DNA of 64,000 nt, from positions 12,299,180 to 12,363,179 of the forward strand of contig NC_081542.1 of the NCBI RefSeq assembly GCF_901000735.1, given 5' to 3'. Shown one piece after another: positions 47,701 through 60,300 of the stretch (position 1 is the first letter of the stretch; each line of letters starts with the position of its first letter). This DNA is from Corylus avellana (taxonomy: Eukaryota > Streptophyta > Magnoliopsida > Fagales > Betulaceae). The position numbers and the translations under genes were made by a program. The notes beneath the pieces are model-generated. The model was not told the DNA's origin. It saw nothing but the letters and a program-made list of their open reading frames with translations, and ran no database searches.

Positions 47701-50700
47701 TGTATGGATAGGAATTTATACCACCAACATCAAGTTTAAGAAAGCTAAACCTAGAAACTGCAGTCCATCTGTTTGGGTATTGTATCATTTGATGAGACAG
47801 GAGAAAGAAATAACTAAAATGACAATATATTATATAGACCCAAAATTAAACAAGTGCTTGAGCTTTTCCTATCTCAATTAAAATGAAATATCAGCACAAG
47901 CCATGGAAGCCTGAAAACAACTGCCCATAAAGATAGTCATATATGCTCATACTGTCTAATTGGTGAGTACTGGTTTCACTAGTCATTGATTATTCCTTTA
48001 GGTCCATCAAGATAATATTAGCTTTTGGTTGATTGTTATGCGGTTTGAGCCACTACCATCAATTTAAACCCTGTTAAGTGTATTAATTCACCTGATTTCA
48101 TAAGAAACAGTCAAGTTACATATGAAATGCAAAATAAGCATTTTCTACAGGTTCCTTGCTAGACTATTTGGGACGTGTCTATAATGTGGTTAATGAGCAC
48201 TAGCTCATGTATAGAGTGGAGGGTGAATTATTGAGTTCAAGGCTCACTGTGTTTTACTTATCAATAAAAAAAATGAAAATTCTATAGTGTGAGAGAGAAA
48301 ATATTCTGTCTCAAACCTGTGAACCTACTGGATAAAATTGGATTTGCCTTGTTCTACTATATACTGGAATCTGGGTAGCTCAATAAAACCAAATTATAAC
48401 TAGATAATCATAAGAGTTTAACCCCAAGGGGTTGGCCCATGTGGTGGAGGCCTTGGTCTTGAGGTTTGCTCCCTTCAAGGTCCAAGGTTCAACACCTTAT
48501 GGGTGCAAACAATCCCTTAGGGCCACACCCCTTGGTGAAAAGCCAGCGACTTAATCAGTTCCGTGTAGGGAAACTTCCGAGTGTGCAGTGCACAGGACCG
48601 GGGTTTACTCTGCAAGAGTGGGTCCGTGCCTTGGAGAGGTTCCCCGACATAAAAAAAAAAAGGGAGTTCAATTCAGGTTGCGGTTTAGCTCATTTCAGGT
48701 TGTTATGTGTATCATAGCCATCTCTGCTTTCAGTAACATTGATTTCAGTTGAAAATTAGCATGAGCTATTTTTCTCTTTTCAGTTGATATTTCCTACCTT
48801 TGTGATTGAATATTTTATTTGATTTCAGTATCCACCATTCTACATATTTTGGTTCTGCTTATCTATGGGTATCTATATTTCCATGCATGTAGTGTATATG
48901 ACTTCGAGCAGTCATATTGGAGGTTTGATCACTGTATTTACCAAAAGATTTAAAATAATAGATTTTGGTATTCTAGGAGCTGCATTTTGTGGTTTATATA
49001 ATTATTATTTAATCAGGGTCCAAAAAATTCTTTCAAAAAACTTTTCTGGTTATTACTAGAGATTGAGTTCAATTTAATTTTAGGACATTTTTTGAATTTT
49101 GTTTTTGGTTCAAATTTCCCGGAGAAGATGCTGCAGTCTGTAAGTTCATTTAATTATGGATTTTGGTAGGAATGATTGTCAGGGCTATTTTGGCTTTTTA
49201 CAATGCTATACATGGAGAAAATTTGGAAGTCTGGATAGTCCCACTTATTTATCTTATATTAAGTGTCCATTGGAATCTATTGGGCCAGCATGTAACCTGT
49301 ATAAAGTCTTAGTTTGACTGCAAAGGGAGGTGATGAAATTTTCAGTGTTACTCTGTTGTAATAAGCTAGTATTTTGATTTATCTTGTTTTATTATGAAGG
49401 ACCTTTTGAGCTTTTTTTCTTGAAATGAACTACTAAAGCTTCCAGTACAAACATTCCATTGATATCTAATTGAATGAAAAGCTTGTGGGTTTTTAGGTAC
49501 AAGGTAGATCTTGTGTAGTTATGAACATTTCTGATATCCACGTGGGGCATTTTACCCATTACATTTTTTTTTTTTTTTATAAGAACAATCAATCTTATTA
49601 AAACGCAAAAGGGGTGCAACCTAAGTACATATAGATTATACAAGAGAAACATCCACTTATGAAGAGGGAAAGGAACACATATCTAGAAACTCTACAAAGT
49701 TGGCAAAACGAGAACTATTGATAGCAACCATCCACCCACAGAGAGTTTTGAACAAAATATCTTTGAAAGCTACAACTGTTCTCCCACAGTCTTTCAAAAT
49801 TCCGGGAATTGTGTTATCTTCAGATGCAGCACATCTCATTATGGGGAGCCTGCCTCCTAGCTTCTAAGTTACCATGACTACCAAACTGGCCATTCCAACT
49901 AGCTGATAACTCCATCACCTAATTGGGCAATACCCATTTTATCCCAGAAAGACCGAAAAAAATAGTGATAAATTTTTCCCTGCTCTGGCTAGGGAAGTAG
50001 AGAAGGAGAGAGAGAAAAAGAGGGGGGGGGGGGGGGGCGGCGCAGAATTGCAATTTTGTAACCAGCACATGTTGAGGGTGATTACTTAATGAAGTTATTA
50101 CCCTTTTGAGGTGTGAAATCTTTCTTCTATGCTTGTACTTCTTGCAATTATATATTTCCATTTCATGTTGATTGATGTCGTGACATAGCACAGAGATTTT
50201 TAAGCAAATTTTTGAGATGTGATCCTCTATATGCTGTTATTAAGTTGAACCATTTGGATCAAGGTCATCTACGCTGAATTTTGTGTTAGATGTGTGTAGA
50301 AACTCTTACTGGCTTGTTTCTTTGTTTGTTGAGTCACTTAAAGATGGTGAGTAATTTTGCAGCCTTTCCAGGTCTTTAGATGTATTAGGTGTTAGGGGAC
50401 TTGGCCCCCATCTTTGTATATACTAATAAGAACTTCATTGTGGCAGTGACAAGGCTTACTTTGTGGATCTTTTTGTAAGAGCATCAAACACACCAGCAAT
50501 AAAGATGTATGAAAAGGTGATATTTCTATAACTTTTCTTTTCAACATGGACATTTGTTGCTTTGTTATTAATATTATCCGAGTAACCCCAAGGGGTTGGC
50601 TCAAGTGGTAAGGCCTTGGTCTTTGTGGTGTTTCTATGAGGTCTAAGGTTCAAATCCTCTTGAGTACAAACAATTTCTTGGGGCCAGCCCGATTTGTGCT

Positions 50701-53700
50701 GAGGGGGTGCTTTGCACTGGTCCGAGGTTTATTCGACATGAGTAGGTACACAAAGTGACCTTACCTTGGAAGGGTTCCTCGACATAATATATATTATACA
50801 GGAATGTTCTAAGTATCTAAATTCTTACGGTATTTAGAAGAAAAAAAAAATCCTTAATTGAAATTTTTTTAACATTCTTGTCAATTGTATGAGTTTGGAT
50901 CTGTCATTGTCATCACCTCCAATGCTTTTATATGCAAGAAAAGGTCCTAAACTTCTGGATTCCATTCTGATTGAGAATTATTTAAGTACTTTAATATTTT
51001 AGAATTTTGGCCTTGCTTTGGCAAAATGCAATTGAGGGATGTTCGCATCACTTATCCTTTCCATGTTTAGCACATATTATATTCAGATGGTCTTCATTAG
51101 AAATGAAAATGAACATTTACAATTGTTATGATGAATATTGCTCCGATATTTATTTCTTCAAGCAATATAGCTGTTAGGTTGTTAAAGAGGCACTGGGAGA
51201 TGGGGGGGTTTACACTGCATTACTTATGAATAAAAAAAAAATTCTAATGCATTTACCACCATGAAGGAATGTTTTTCCCTAGAGGAATATCATTAAACTA
51301 CATGTATTTCTGGCAAGTTGATTGTTTCCAATCTTGAAAATAACTTTCTGAAGACCATTTCCATGTGGACTAGATACTATTTTAGACTCCCAATAAAAAA
51401 TCACACATTCTTTTCTGTGGTAACCATCGTACTACACAGTCTGTTAGCTTACTTTTCAAATTTCAAAGCTATATGCAGGGAGCACTATTTGCTATTGTTA
51501 CGGGTTGAAAGTCTGTATCTCTTTCTAGTGAAGAAATTATATCCCTGTTTGGTAGTTGTCATATAACTATTTGTAGTGACCTGTACATAGGAATCTCATA
51601 GGATCATTTCTATCTCTTTGCCATCGAGGATGGAAACCAGGTAAAGAAATAGGACTTCTTTGTTGTTTGTGACAATTTGGATCTGTTTGTTCACCTCTGG
51701 ATAAGTAGTAGGATATCTGATCCTCTTGCAATTTTCAACTATTGGATCCAGACTGTTTTAGATTTGATTGAAGAGGCACCATATTAATTCATGGTAACTT
51801 TCTACAGTTAACCCATCATAATTGTATAAAATAAGTGGAAACTTGTCATTTTCTGAATTATCATACGTTCATTAGTTGATTTCCTGGGGTCTGCTCAAAT
51901 TTTAGATCGTGACCAAACTCTGCACTTGCTGGAAAGTACGTAATGTATAAAAATGTGCCCCTCACCCTTGATACAAGGGGCGAGACGGATTTTACTTTAA
52001 TTTATTTTTATTTAATTTTAGAGATCAATTCTATTTTTTGGGTGGCCTTTTTTTGTGTGGACAGCGACCTTGGGGAATATATTGATGCTCGATAATTTGG
52101 GAAAGATGAATGCTGTGGTAGTTGCAGGTGTAAGAAGAGTAGGAAGTCCATTGATCACTTACTTCATTGTGAAGTAGCAAGAGAATTATGGAGTTCCATT
52201 CTTAATTTGTTTGGTGTAGATTAGATTATGCTTAAATGGATGATTAATTTGTTGGTGAGTTGGGGAGGACAAGTAGGGCGTGGTACAATTATAGAAGTAT
52301 GGTGGTTGGCTCCATTGTGTTTAATGCGGTGCCTTTGGCAAGAGTGGGATGCTTGGAGCTTTGAAGGTATAGACACTTCGGTGTTAAGAGTTGTGGAAGA
52401 TTATGTTCATCACTTTCTATTCTTGGATATCTGCACATCATAGTGTGCTTGTTTCTAGTTTTGCAGATTTTTTGAACTTTTGTTCATCTATTTCTTCATA
52501 TTAGGGGTTCTCTTGTATATTCTATGTGTACTAGGGTTGCACCCTCTGTGCTTATTTAATGATATTGAAATTACTTATAAAAAAAAAAAGAGATCAATTC
52601 TATTTTTTTAAAAAAACTTTATGATAATATTGGTCCATGTAGTTTTATTTAGGTCCAATTAGTTAATTTAGTTTTATGTTTTATTTAATTTTCAAGAGTT
52701 AAGGGTGTTTTCAAGGTGATTCAACTTTGATAGCTTTTGAAGTGGGTCATCCTCAAAAGGCGTCGGGTTCCTTTTCTAAACTTGGTATCAAAGGCAATAG
52801 GGAATGTTCTATTAATTATGATTCTAAAGGTGAGTCTTCTAGCCGTGCTTTTGGAAGTGAGAGGGGCTCTTCATTTTTTTAATCTAAGCTGTAGTTAATG
52901 TCTCGTAGTGTAGTGCATAGTTTGTGGGGTTGTCATCATGTGGATCGTGCTGTTTGGATTCCAGAGGGGCTTCAGGTGGCATTTTGATTATGTGGGATAG
53001 GAGGGTGGTGGAAAAGATCGACGAGTGTGTGGGGGAGTACACCCTGGTTGTTTCCTTAAAAAACGTTGAAGATCATTTCACTTGAGCCTTTGCGGGTGTC
53101 TATGGCCCATTCTAATAGGGATAGAAGGCTTTTTTAGGATGAGTTGGCTGGCATGCTTAGTTGGTAGAACTTGCCTTGGTGCATTGGGTGTGATTTTAAT
53201 GTCATATGGTTTCCCAGTGAAAGATCGGGAGTAGCACACTTTTGCCTAGCCATGATGGTGTTCTCCAACTTTATTTTTTATTAGGGCTTGATGGACCTCT
53301 CTCTTGTCGATGGTTCTTATATTTGGTTGAATAATCAGAAGTCTCACTCTTGGGCTAGGATTGATAGATTTCTTGTCTTTCTGGCCGGAAACTTTGTTTC
53401 CGGGCTTGTCCCAGTGAAGGCTTCCTACACTTTGTTCAAATCATCTCCCGATCTCTTTGACTGTGGTGACTTTTATAGGGGAAGCATGTACTTCAAATTT
53501 GAGAATATGTGGCTAAAGTTTGAGGGTTTTGTGGATAGGATAAAACAATGGTGGGACTTATCACTTCCAAGGCTCTTTGAGCTTTGTTGTGGCCAGCAAG
53601 CTCAAGCCTTTGAAAATTGATTTAAGGAAATGGAATGAGGTCTTTGGAGATGTAGGGAGAAAGAAAAAGATCCTATTAGAAGAGGTATGTGCTTTTGATA

Positions 53701-56700
53701 CCATTGAAGAAGTGAGGGCATTAGGCGACGAGGAGAGAATGGAGAAGGTAAAAGTAGTAATCGAGTTAGAGAGATCCACTCTCATGGAGGAGGTGAGTTG
53801 AAGGTAGAAATCTAGGGCTTTGTGGTTAAGGGAGGGCGACAAGTGCACAAAGTCTTCTTACAAAGTGGCCAACTCCAACAGGAGGAAGAACTCCATTGAC
53901 TCCTTGTCCATTGACTCCTTGTTGATTGATGGCACACTTTCTACCAACCGGGTCGAGATCAAAGAGCATATTGTCCAGTTTTACAAAAAGTTGTATACCG
54001 AGAAATTCAGCCAGCAGCCTTTGTTGGATGGCCTTTCCTTTGATTGGCATGGCTCAGGCTATATGGCTGGAGAGAGAATTTGAGGAAAGGGAGGTGTTGG
54101 AGGTAGTGAAAGCAATGAATGGTGATAAGGCACCGGGTTGACAGTTACTCTATGGTATTCTTCCAACCTTGTTGGGATGTGTTAAAAGAAGATATTATGA
54201 AGGTCTTTCATGACTTCCATGGTAGAGGTAAGTTCGAAAGGAGCCTTAATGCTATATTTATCACCCTCATCCTGAAGATTCCAGGGGGTGTAGATCCCAA
54301 AGACTTTTGCCTAATTAGTTTTGTGAGTGCATTTACAAAATTATTGCTCCGATTTTAGCAAACTGGCTTAAGATGGTCTTAGAGAAGATTGTCTCAAAGT
54401 CGCAAAATGTTTTCATCTGGGTTAGGAAAATCGTAGATCTTGTTCTTATTGCAAATTAATTCCTTGATAGTAGAATAATATTAGGAGAGCCGGGTGTACC
54501 CTGTAAGTTGGGCTTAGAAAAAACCTATGATCATGTTAATTAGGATTTTCTATTATTCATGCTGAGGGGAAATGATGTTCCTTGAGAGCTCATTGTATTT
54601 CCATGGTGCGGTTCTCGGTTTTGGTTATTGGCACTCCCACTAGTTTTTTTCGTAGTAATAGCTCTCGTGGCTTGAGATAAAGGGATCCTTTGTCTCCTCT
54701 ACTATTTATCACTGTAATGGAGGCTTTGGGTAGGATGATCTCTGCGGCAATGAGTGGGCGAATGTTATCCAACTTCTCTGTGGGGACAAGGTTTGATATC
54801 TCTCACATTTTGCTTGCAAATGATACTTTGATTTTTAGTGGGGTTGACCCAGCTCATCTACATCATTTGCCATGGTTGTTTTTATGTTTTGAAGCTATCT
54901 TGGGCATGAAGGTCTATTTGGCTAAATCGGAGTTGGTTCTTGTGGGTAATGTTGATGATGTATCCGTTGGTTGGCATTATGGGCTATGGGGTTTACCCTT
55001 TTCCTTTGAAGTATCTTGGTCTTCCTTTGGGGCCCTCCTATTGGCCTATTCAGAATGGTGTTATTGAAAATTTAAGCTTTGGTTGGCTAGTTGGAAAAAC
55101 GATGCATTTGTCTAAGGGTGGTAGGGTCACCCTCATTAAGAGTACACTTTCCAATTTACCTACGTACTTTATGTCCCTCTTTCCTCTCTTGGCAGGTGTT
55201 GCAACTTGTATTGAGAAGCTTTAATGCGATTTTTTATGGGGTGGGCTAGGTGAAGAGTTCAAATATCACCTGGTAAGCACCGAGGCTTGTTCTCCGATCT
55301 CCGAGGGGTTGGGGGTCTAGAACTTGTTGATGTTCAATCGTGCTCTTTTAGAGAAATCACTATGCTACTATGTGGATGAGAAAGTGGCCCGGTGGAGAGT
55401 CGTGGTGGACTCTAAATTTGGTAGTTCATGGGGTGAGTGTTGTTCTAATGAGCATCTTGGGTCATATGGGGTGGGGTTATGAAAAAATGTTGGGAGGGGT
55501 TGGGAGAAGTTCTCTAGCCACATTAGATTTGAGGTGGGAGATGGTTCTAAAGTCGGTTTCTAGCATGATCAAATGGTGTAGGGATATAACCCTTAAAAAA
55601 ACCATATGACATTAGTTGTGCAAATAACCCTTATGGGGTGGTGTAGGGATATAACCCTTATGTTGTGGTTCACTTTGAGATTTTAGGTGGCTCCAATCAA
55701 TGGAACGTAAGCTTTGCTAGAGTGACTCATGAATGAGAGGTGGATGTCTTTGCCTCGTTCTTTAGGGTGTTGCATTTAGTTAGATTGAGATGGGAAGGTG
55801 AAGACAAGTTTTGGTGAGTTTTTTCCAAAAGAGGCTTTTTCACTGTTAGCTTCTTCTACAGTGTCTTAGTTCACAATGATGGCTCTAATTTCCTTAGAGT
55901 GTTTGGCAGACTAGGTTCCTTGAGGGTGACATTTTTTTAGGAAATGACATGTCATCGTGGTTGATAGGTGTTGTATGTATAAAAAGGATGGGGAGTCCGT
56001 AAACCACCTTCTTTTCCATTGTGAGGTTGTCGGGGCCTTATGAGACCTTCTCTTCAGTCGATTTGGGCTGTCTTGGGTTATGCCTAGACAAATAGTCGAC
56101 TTATATGCATGTTGGTGGATTTTTGGTAGTGCTCGTAGTGCTGTTGTGAGGAAGATGGTGTTTTCGTGTATTGTTGCAGTGTTTATAGAGGAAAATAAAT
56201 AGCATAAGTTTTGGAGACCGTGAGAGGGCTTTGGAGGAGATTAAGGCTTTATTTTTCTATATTGTGTATCTTTGGACAGTAGCTTTTGTTTTTCTTTTAG
56301 TGATTAGTTATTGTGACTTCCATGTTTTTTTCCTTGTTCTAGCCAAGTGTTTTCTCATGTATACTTAATGTGTACCTAGGGCAACTTACGTTTTTAATGA
56401 TATCTCGATTACTTGTAAAAAATTAAGAGCTAAGGGTGCTTTTAGTAATTCAATAAATGGGCTTTTCCCAAAAGCCAATTAGATTAGGGTTTGTGAGCTT
56501 TTAAACAACTTGCAAAAATAACCACCTCCAAGAAAAAAGAAAGAAAAAAAAAGGAGGAAAAAAAAACTGTGCGCACTTTTATTAGGGTTGAGTGAGGATT
56601 AAGGAAATTTTTGTATTCTTGTGTTTCAGTTTTGGGATAGGAAAACCATCATTTATTATTGTGTTATGTGAAACCTTTATTGCTGCGTACACTTTGTTCT

Positions 56701-57326
56701 GTTATTTCAGGAACCATTATGTCAATCGTTACCATGTGCTATAAAGATGTCATTCATTGCTTCTCTCAAAAGAAATTCCTGTCTCCACTTCTGGCCCCAC
56801 CCTTATTTCTTTTTTTCTTTTTTTGGCTGGGATGAGTTGGATTAACTGGGTTTGATACCTTGATTGCTATTGATAAGGACCAACTGGATGATGCTTTCTT
56901 GTTTCAATGGGTCACGATGATGATCACTTACTTTGATTGATATTGATAGGGACCAACTGGATGATGGTCACTTACCTTGATTGATTTTGATAGGGACCAA
57001 CTGGATGATGCTTTCTTGTTTCAATGGGTCAAGATGATGCTCACTTACCTTGATTTTCTTTTTTCTATTTTATCTTTCAGCTTGGGTATGTAATCTATAG
57101 ACGGGTGCTGCGCTATTATTCCGGGGAGGAAGACGGGTTGGGTGAGTTTCAACATCCAAGCATAAAATGATAATGATTTCTTGTAAGTATACTTGTTTGC
57201 CATCTTATCTTTTTATCATGTGTTCTGTTTTCAGATATGAGGAAAGCATTATCTCGGGATGTCGAGAAAAAGTCCATCATCCCCCTTAAGCGACCGATTA
57301 CTCCCGATGAATTAGAGTATGATTAG
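44722..57326 (+). CDS. NAA20: N-alpha-acetyltransferase NatB catalytic subunit
   Basis: Six exons, 44722-44799, 44890-44980, 46580-46712, 50447-50516, 57081-57141 and 57235-57326, encode 174 residues, the length of Arabidopsis NAA20. NatB (NAA20 with NAA25) acetylates N-termini beginning Met-Asp, Met-Glu, Met-Asn or Met-Gln on ribosomes. The GNAT fold is complete: N-terminal [20 protein letters not shown], substrate-side [20 protein letters not shown], the beta4 strand [20 protein letters not shown] with the acetyl-CoA pyrophosphate-binding RRQQLA loop, then [40 protein letters not shown] and the C-terminal [14 protein letters not shown]. All splice sites are GT-AG and phases agree. Introns 3 (3.7 kb) and 4 (6.6 kb) are swollen by LINEs, SINEs and duplications, yet every exon is intact, indicating selection for function. 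Confidence 0.96.
45511..45747. mobile_element. Inverted-repeat element in NAA20 intron 2
   Basis: GTGATATAAAGGTGAAAACT (45511) with GTTTTTAAGAGTGTTTTGTG mirrors CACAAAACACTCTTAAAAAG and AACAGTTTTTACCTTTATGT (to 45744). Arms are about 60 bp. Probably a MITE; no TSD was assigned. Confidence 0.65.
46787..47074. repeat. 144-bp tandem duplication in NAA20 intron 3
   Basis: The block starting CTTCCAGAATTTTCAC at 46787 is repeated from 46931 with only a few differences (GTCTTATT vs GTCGTATT, ATCATCAC vs ATCACCAC). The first copy begins 75 bp after the exon 3 donor. Confidence 0.95.
47098..47400 (-). mobile_element. 5'-truncated LINE, antisense in NAA20 intron 3
   Basis: The 3' end is at the left (T-run, then GATAAATAAGTAATTCATTG, GGGGCGCAATCCTAGTATAC). 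The minus strand encodes the LINE C-terminus ([40 protein letters not shown]). Similar words TTATTCCCTTTAAAT (about 47084) and CTATTACCTCTTTAAT (about 47400) may be a decayed target duplication. Confidence 0.75.
48424..48660 (+). mobile_element. tRNA-derived SINE (Au-like), copy 1
   Basis: It begins CCCCAAGGGGTTGGCCCATG (A-box region) with the B-box-like GTCCAAGGTTCAACACC about 50 bp on. It ends with CTTGGAGAGGTTCCCCGACA and an A-run. A second copy lies at 50585-50787. The start and box sequences recall the angiosperm Au SINE family (from memory). It is in NAA20 intron 3. Confidence 0.75.
49564..49928 (-). mobile_element. 5'-truncated LINE, antisense in NAA20 intron 3
   Basis: A T-run then ATAAGAACAATCAATC, AAAACGCAAAAGGGGTGCAA and CTAAGTACATATAGATTATA form the reversed LINE tail. 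The minus strand reads [20 protein letters not shown] then [16 protein letters not shown], typical of the extreme C-terminus of plant LINE ORF2. TACCCATT appears on both sides (about 49552 and 49929), a possible short target duplication. Confidence 0.65.
50022..50037 (+). repeat. 16-base poly(G) run
   Basis: Sixteen consecutive G follow a GA-rich segment in NAA20 intron 3, 410 bp before exon 4. Confidence 0.95.
50585..50787 (+). mobile_element. tRNA-derived SINE (Au-like), copy 2
   Basis: It starts CCCCAAGGGGTTGGCTCAAG and has the B-box-like TCTAAGGTTCAAATCCTC. Its 3' part (GGTTTATTCGACATGAGTAG, CTTGGAAGGGTTCCTCGACA) parallels the copy at 48424-48660. It lies just 3' of exon 4 in NAA20 intron 4, same orientation as the gene. 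Confidence 0.75.
52040..52588 (+). mobile_element. 5'-truncated LINE with 20-bp TSD in NAA20 intron 4
   Basis: Flanking copies of a 20-bp target duplication beginning AGAGATCAATTC lie at 52020-52039 and 52589-52608. The 549-bp insert encodes the tail of ORF2 in the + frame (zinc-binding remnant, then [40 protein letters not shown]). It ends with the plant LINE 3' motif GTACTAGGGTTGCACCCTCT, ATGATATTGAAATTACTT and an A tail. Confidence 0.93.
52711..56425 (+). mobile_element. Nearly complete, decayed L1-type LINE in NAA20 intron 4
   Basis: Diverged flanks AAGAGTTAAGGGTGTTTT (52693-52710) and AAGAGCTAAGGGTGCTTT (about 56426-56443) are an 18-bp target duplication with two differences. Inside, the + strand carries in order endonuclease ([18 protein letters not shown] near 52990, [10 protein letters not shown] at 53350), linker ([20 protein letters not shown] at 53630), reverse transcriptase (about 54080-55200, with [37 protein letters not shown] in place of the catalytic FADD-like motif, LGLPLG and [11 protein letters not shown]) and a zf-RVT region (55800-56080). 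It ends with LINE tail GTACCTAGGGCAACTTACG. Multiple stops and frameshifts make it inactive. The 5' end with ORF1 is largely missing. Confidence 0.88.
56872..57056 (+). repeat. Three-unit tandem repeat next to NAA20 exon 5
   Basis: GGACCAACTGGATGATG occurs three times (about 56877, 56951 and 56995). Units 1 and 3 share CTTTCTTGTTTCAATGGGTC and unit 2 is shortened. The last unit ends 25 bp before the exon 5 acceptor and TTGATTTTC is repeated with it. Confidence 0.9.
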
Positions 57327-60300
57327 ATCTGCGTTCTATGGAATTTCCGTCAACTAATTAAATGACTATTCATTGTCATCCTAGATTTGTTTTAGAATCT
57401 CATTTCGAAGTATGATTTCGTATGGTAGCTGAAGTTTTGTAGTTCCTGTACCATTAGCACCTCTTTCTCATGCCCTAAAAAATGGAGAAACCTTTTTCTC
57501 TTTTGTGAATGAGTAGTTTGCATTTTCATGCAACTCTTAAAATAGTTCTTAATAGAAGTACCATCCATGGCAAGACACTTTGTAGGATCAATCTTACAAC
57601 CCTAATGTAACATGCTATGGGTCATGTCATGCAAGAACTTTAGCCCTAGATCTGGTTGTCTAGGACTTTTCGTCTTTGTGGCTTGATACACTGAAGAGAC
57701 CTTACAACAATTTAACCGACACTTTCACTTGGTACAGTTAGGCCTAAGCTAGGGCTCATATCACAAAAGAGGAGGGCAGGCTGACGAAGAATAATGCTAT
57801 ATACTGCATTTTTATCCTGTTGATGTGGCAATTCCGACCTAGTTTTGATTTTGTTTTTTTGACAATAACTGATTCAAAAGGTTGGTTGAGGCGATTGCAT
57901 CAGCATAACGTGTTGTGAAATAAGAATATTGCTTTTAGCATTAACCGTTAAAGAAAGTGGAATGAGGACCCAACCACAGGAGGATGTACATTGATTGGGA
58001 GAAAGTTGGCTATCCATACAGAATGTGAAGTGGGCTCAAAGCATACAAACTTTAGGAGGTTTGCATCATCAAATCGACCCGAGTAGGCCCGCGTAAATAG
58101 GTTTTAAAAATAAAAAGTAATTTTTTTTTTTTTTTTTTTTTTCGCCTTATTGGAGAGTAAGGTTGATACAACAGCCTCTTCCCTCTTTGAATCCACCTCC
58201 TCTCTATTTCTATTTCGTTTGGCAACCAGAGAAGACCAAGAAACGACATCTGTTTTGCCTTTAGCGTCGTACGTTATTTTTGGTCACTGAATGACGTCGT
58301 TTTCTATTATCAAATCTTGACCGTCCAAACCTTTTACAGGAGATCTTACACGTAAGCCAATGGGTAAGAATTTATGTAATATAGAAGAAGTGAGAAAAGG
58401 AGGGAATTATCCCCCAATTTCTTAAAAGAGAAAAAAAGAAAAAAGGAAAAACAGAGAGAGGCAGCAGCACGCAGACTGGTCCAGACTCTGAGCACTGAGG
58501 TAAACAGAAGGGAAGTGAGCAGAATTGAAGAAGAATCTTTCTTGGCTGTTGGTAGGGGGCCCCCCACCATTTAGAGAGATGGGGTTCGATGGCATCTGCA
58601 TGTTCGCCGCTTGCAGAACAAAGAATCAGGCAAGAAACACAGGCCCTCACGTGCCCTCGTCCTTATTCCAACAACTTGAATCCCATCAAAGTCACAGAGA
58701 TGTGATGGAGATTGGAGGGCCACTCCTATAACGAGTTAGCCTCCAAACAGAGTCTCCCATTTCTGCTGTTTTGTACTGCCAATTCATTCATTCAACCCAT
58801 CTTCCATTGAGATTCCCCTTCTCCTTTTCCCCATTCTGTCGTGGCCCATATTATTATTATTATACCAGTTACTGATGCTGACCATATCCTCTCTCTCTCT
58901 CTCTCTCTCTCTTTTGGCGTATTTGGGTTAATGGGTATAGCAGACAACGTCAACGTGGCAGCCAGATGGAGTTCTATGTGACCTGGTGGGTGTCTATGAC
59001 TCCATACCCAGTTGAATAATTTCCAAGTGGCCCTGGACTGCCGGATGGACCTAAGTTGTACTTTTTTCTTGGAGTTTATTTTGTCATATGAATTGCTACA
59101 CCAATTCTCTCTTTTACACTCTCAAATACATATTTCTTACTCTCTTTTTGCAACTATCGTATTTGGTAAGCACCTCGAAAGAAGAAATTTGTGTAGCATT
59201 TCTCTTATTATGACATGTAGCATAAGTCACTCTACCCCTTTTATCACTTCAGGTGATCAGGACCAAAACTATCACGATGTTCCTTTATGAAGACCAATGT
59301 CACCCATATATATATATATTATACCTTGTTTTGTTCGTTTTATGAGGACCCAGCGACAGAGCAAAATGCCCTGTTCCAGTTGGCTCTAAATGGTCATGCT
59401 ACAATACCCTGTTTTTATTCCTTTTTTTTGTTTGTTGCTTTTCATGATTGTAAGTTGCACTGCAAGACACAATCTAAAATATCAAAAAAGGAGAACCAAG
59501 CCAGATGGTTAAGAGTCTAATCTTGTAGTGCTTCTTCCTCCTCCTAATCTGTGCGCTTTTCCTTTCTTGATTGCAAGTTGTCAAACAAACTCTGTGCCGT
59601 GTTGAAGCTGCAACCAGAGTGAGATTTGGATGAAAATGATTTGGTTGGTAATTTTACAGTTATGTTTGTCAGTCTAAATATGGATGAGAAGTGAGAGATT
59701 GGATCTCATTGGGCTTACTAGTCCTCAAGTCTCTGTTCTTGAAATTGGATTGGAAGTGGCAATACTTGTTGATGGATTGGTCTGATGGCAAAATCATGGT
59801 AGGTCATAGGCACCAGTCAAAACATTATAAGAGAGTTGGTTTCCTTTTTACAGATGGGACTAGTTAGTAGGTGTAGTCAGGGTTTCACTCTCTCTCTCTC
59901 TCTCTCTTATCTCAACAAATGGGATATCAAATCTTGTGTGGGATTTGGTGAACTTCCACTTCATGTTGAAGACCAAAGCACCACTCTGTCACGTGTCTGT
60001 GCGTGATACTGTCTGCCATTTTTCAATTTTGCTTACATTTAGCAGGAGACCAATATGGCAAGAAGCTCAAAAGAGGTGCTTCTTCTTTACAAAACAACAA
60101 GATTTGCTCTACCATATTCATCCACTAAACTAAAATTGTGCAGACCACTTTATCGATTTCTTATTGACAAGTTCTGTGTTAGGTAGTGTTGGTGCCTCTT
60201 CACTGCAATGATTTTTATTCTTTCAAGGATATACTGGTTGGAATATTTGTCTTCTGAATTATGTATTGGGAGTAGTATTTTGATTCTATACTTCTTAGGC

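Noticed and set aside
53288..55609. Series of 70-125-codon + frames
   Set aside because: They are fragments of one decayed LINE ORF2, not separate genes.
58346..58731. Overlapping 68-92-codon frames on both strands
   Set aside because: GC-richer patch but no recognisable domain or splice structure; kept only as a possible promoter or non-coding transcript.
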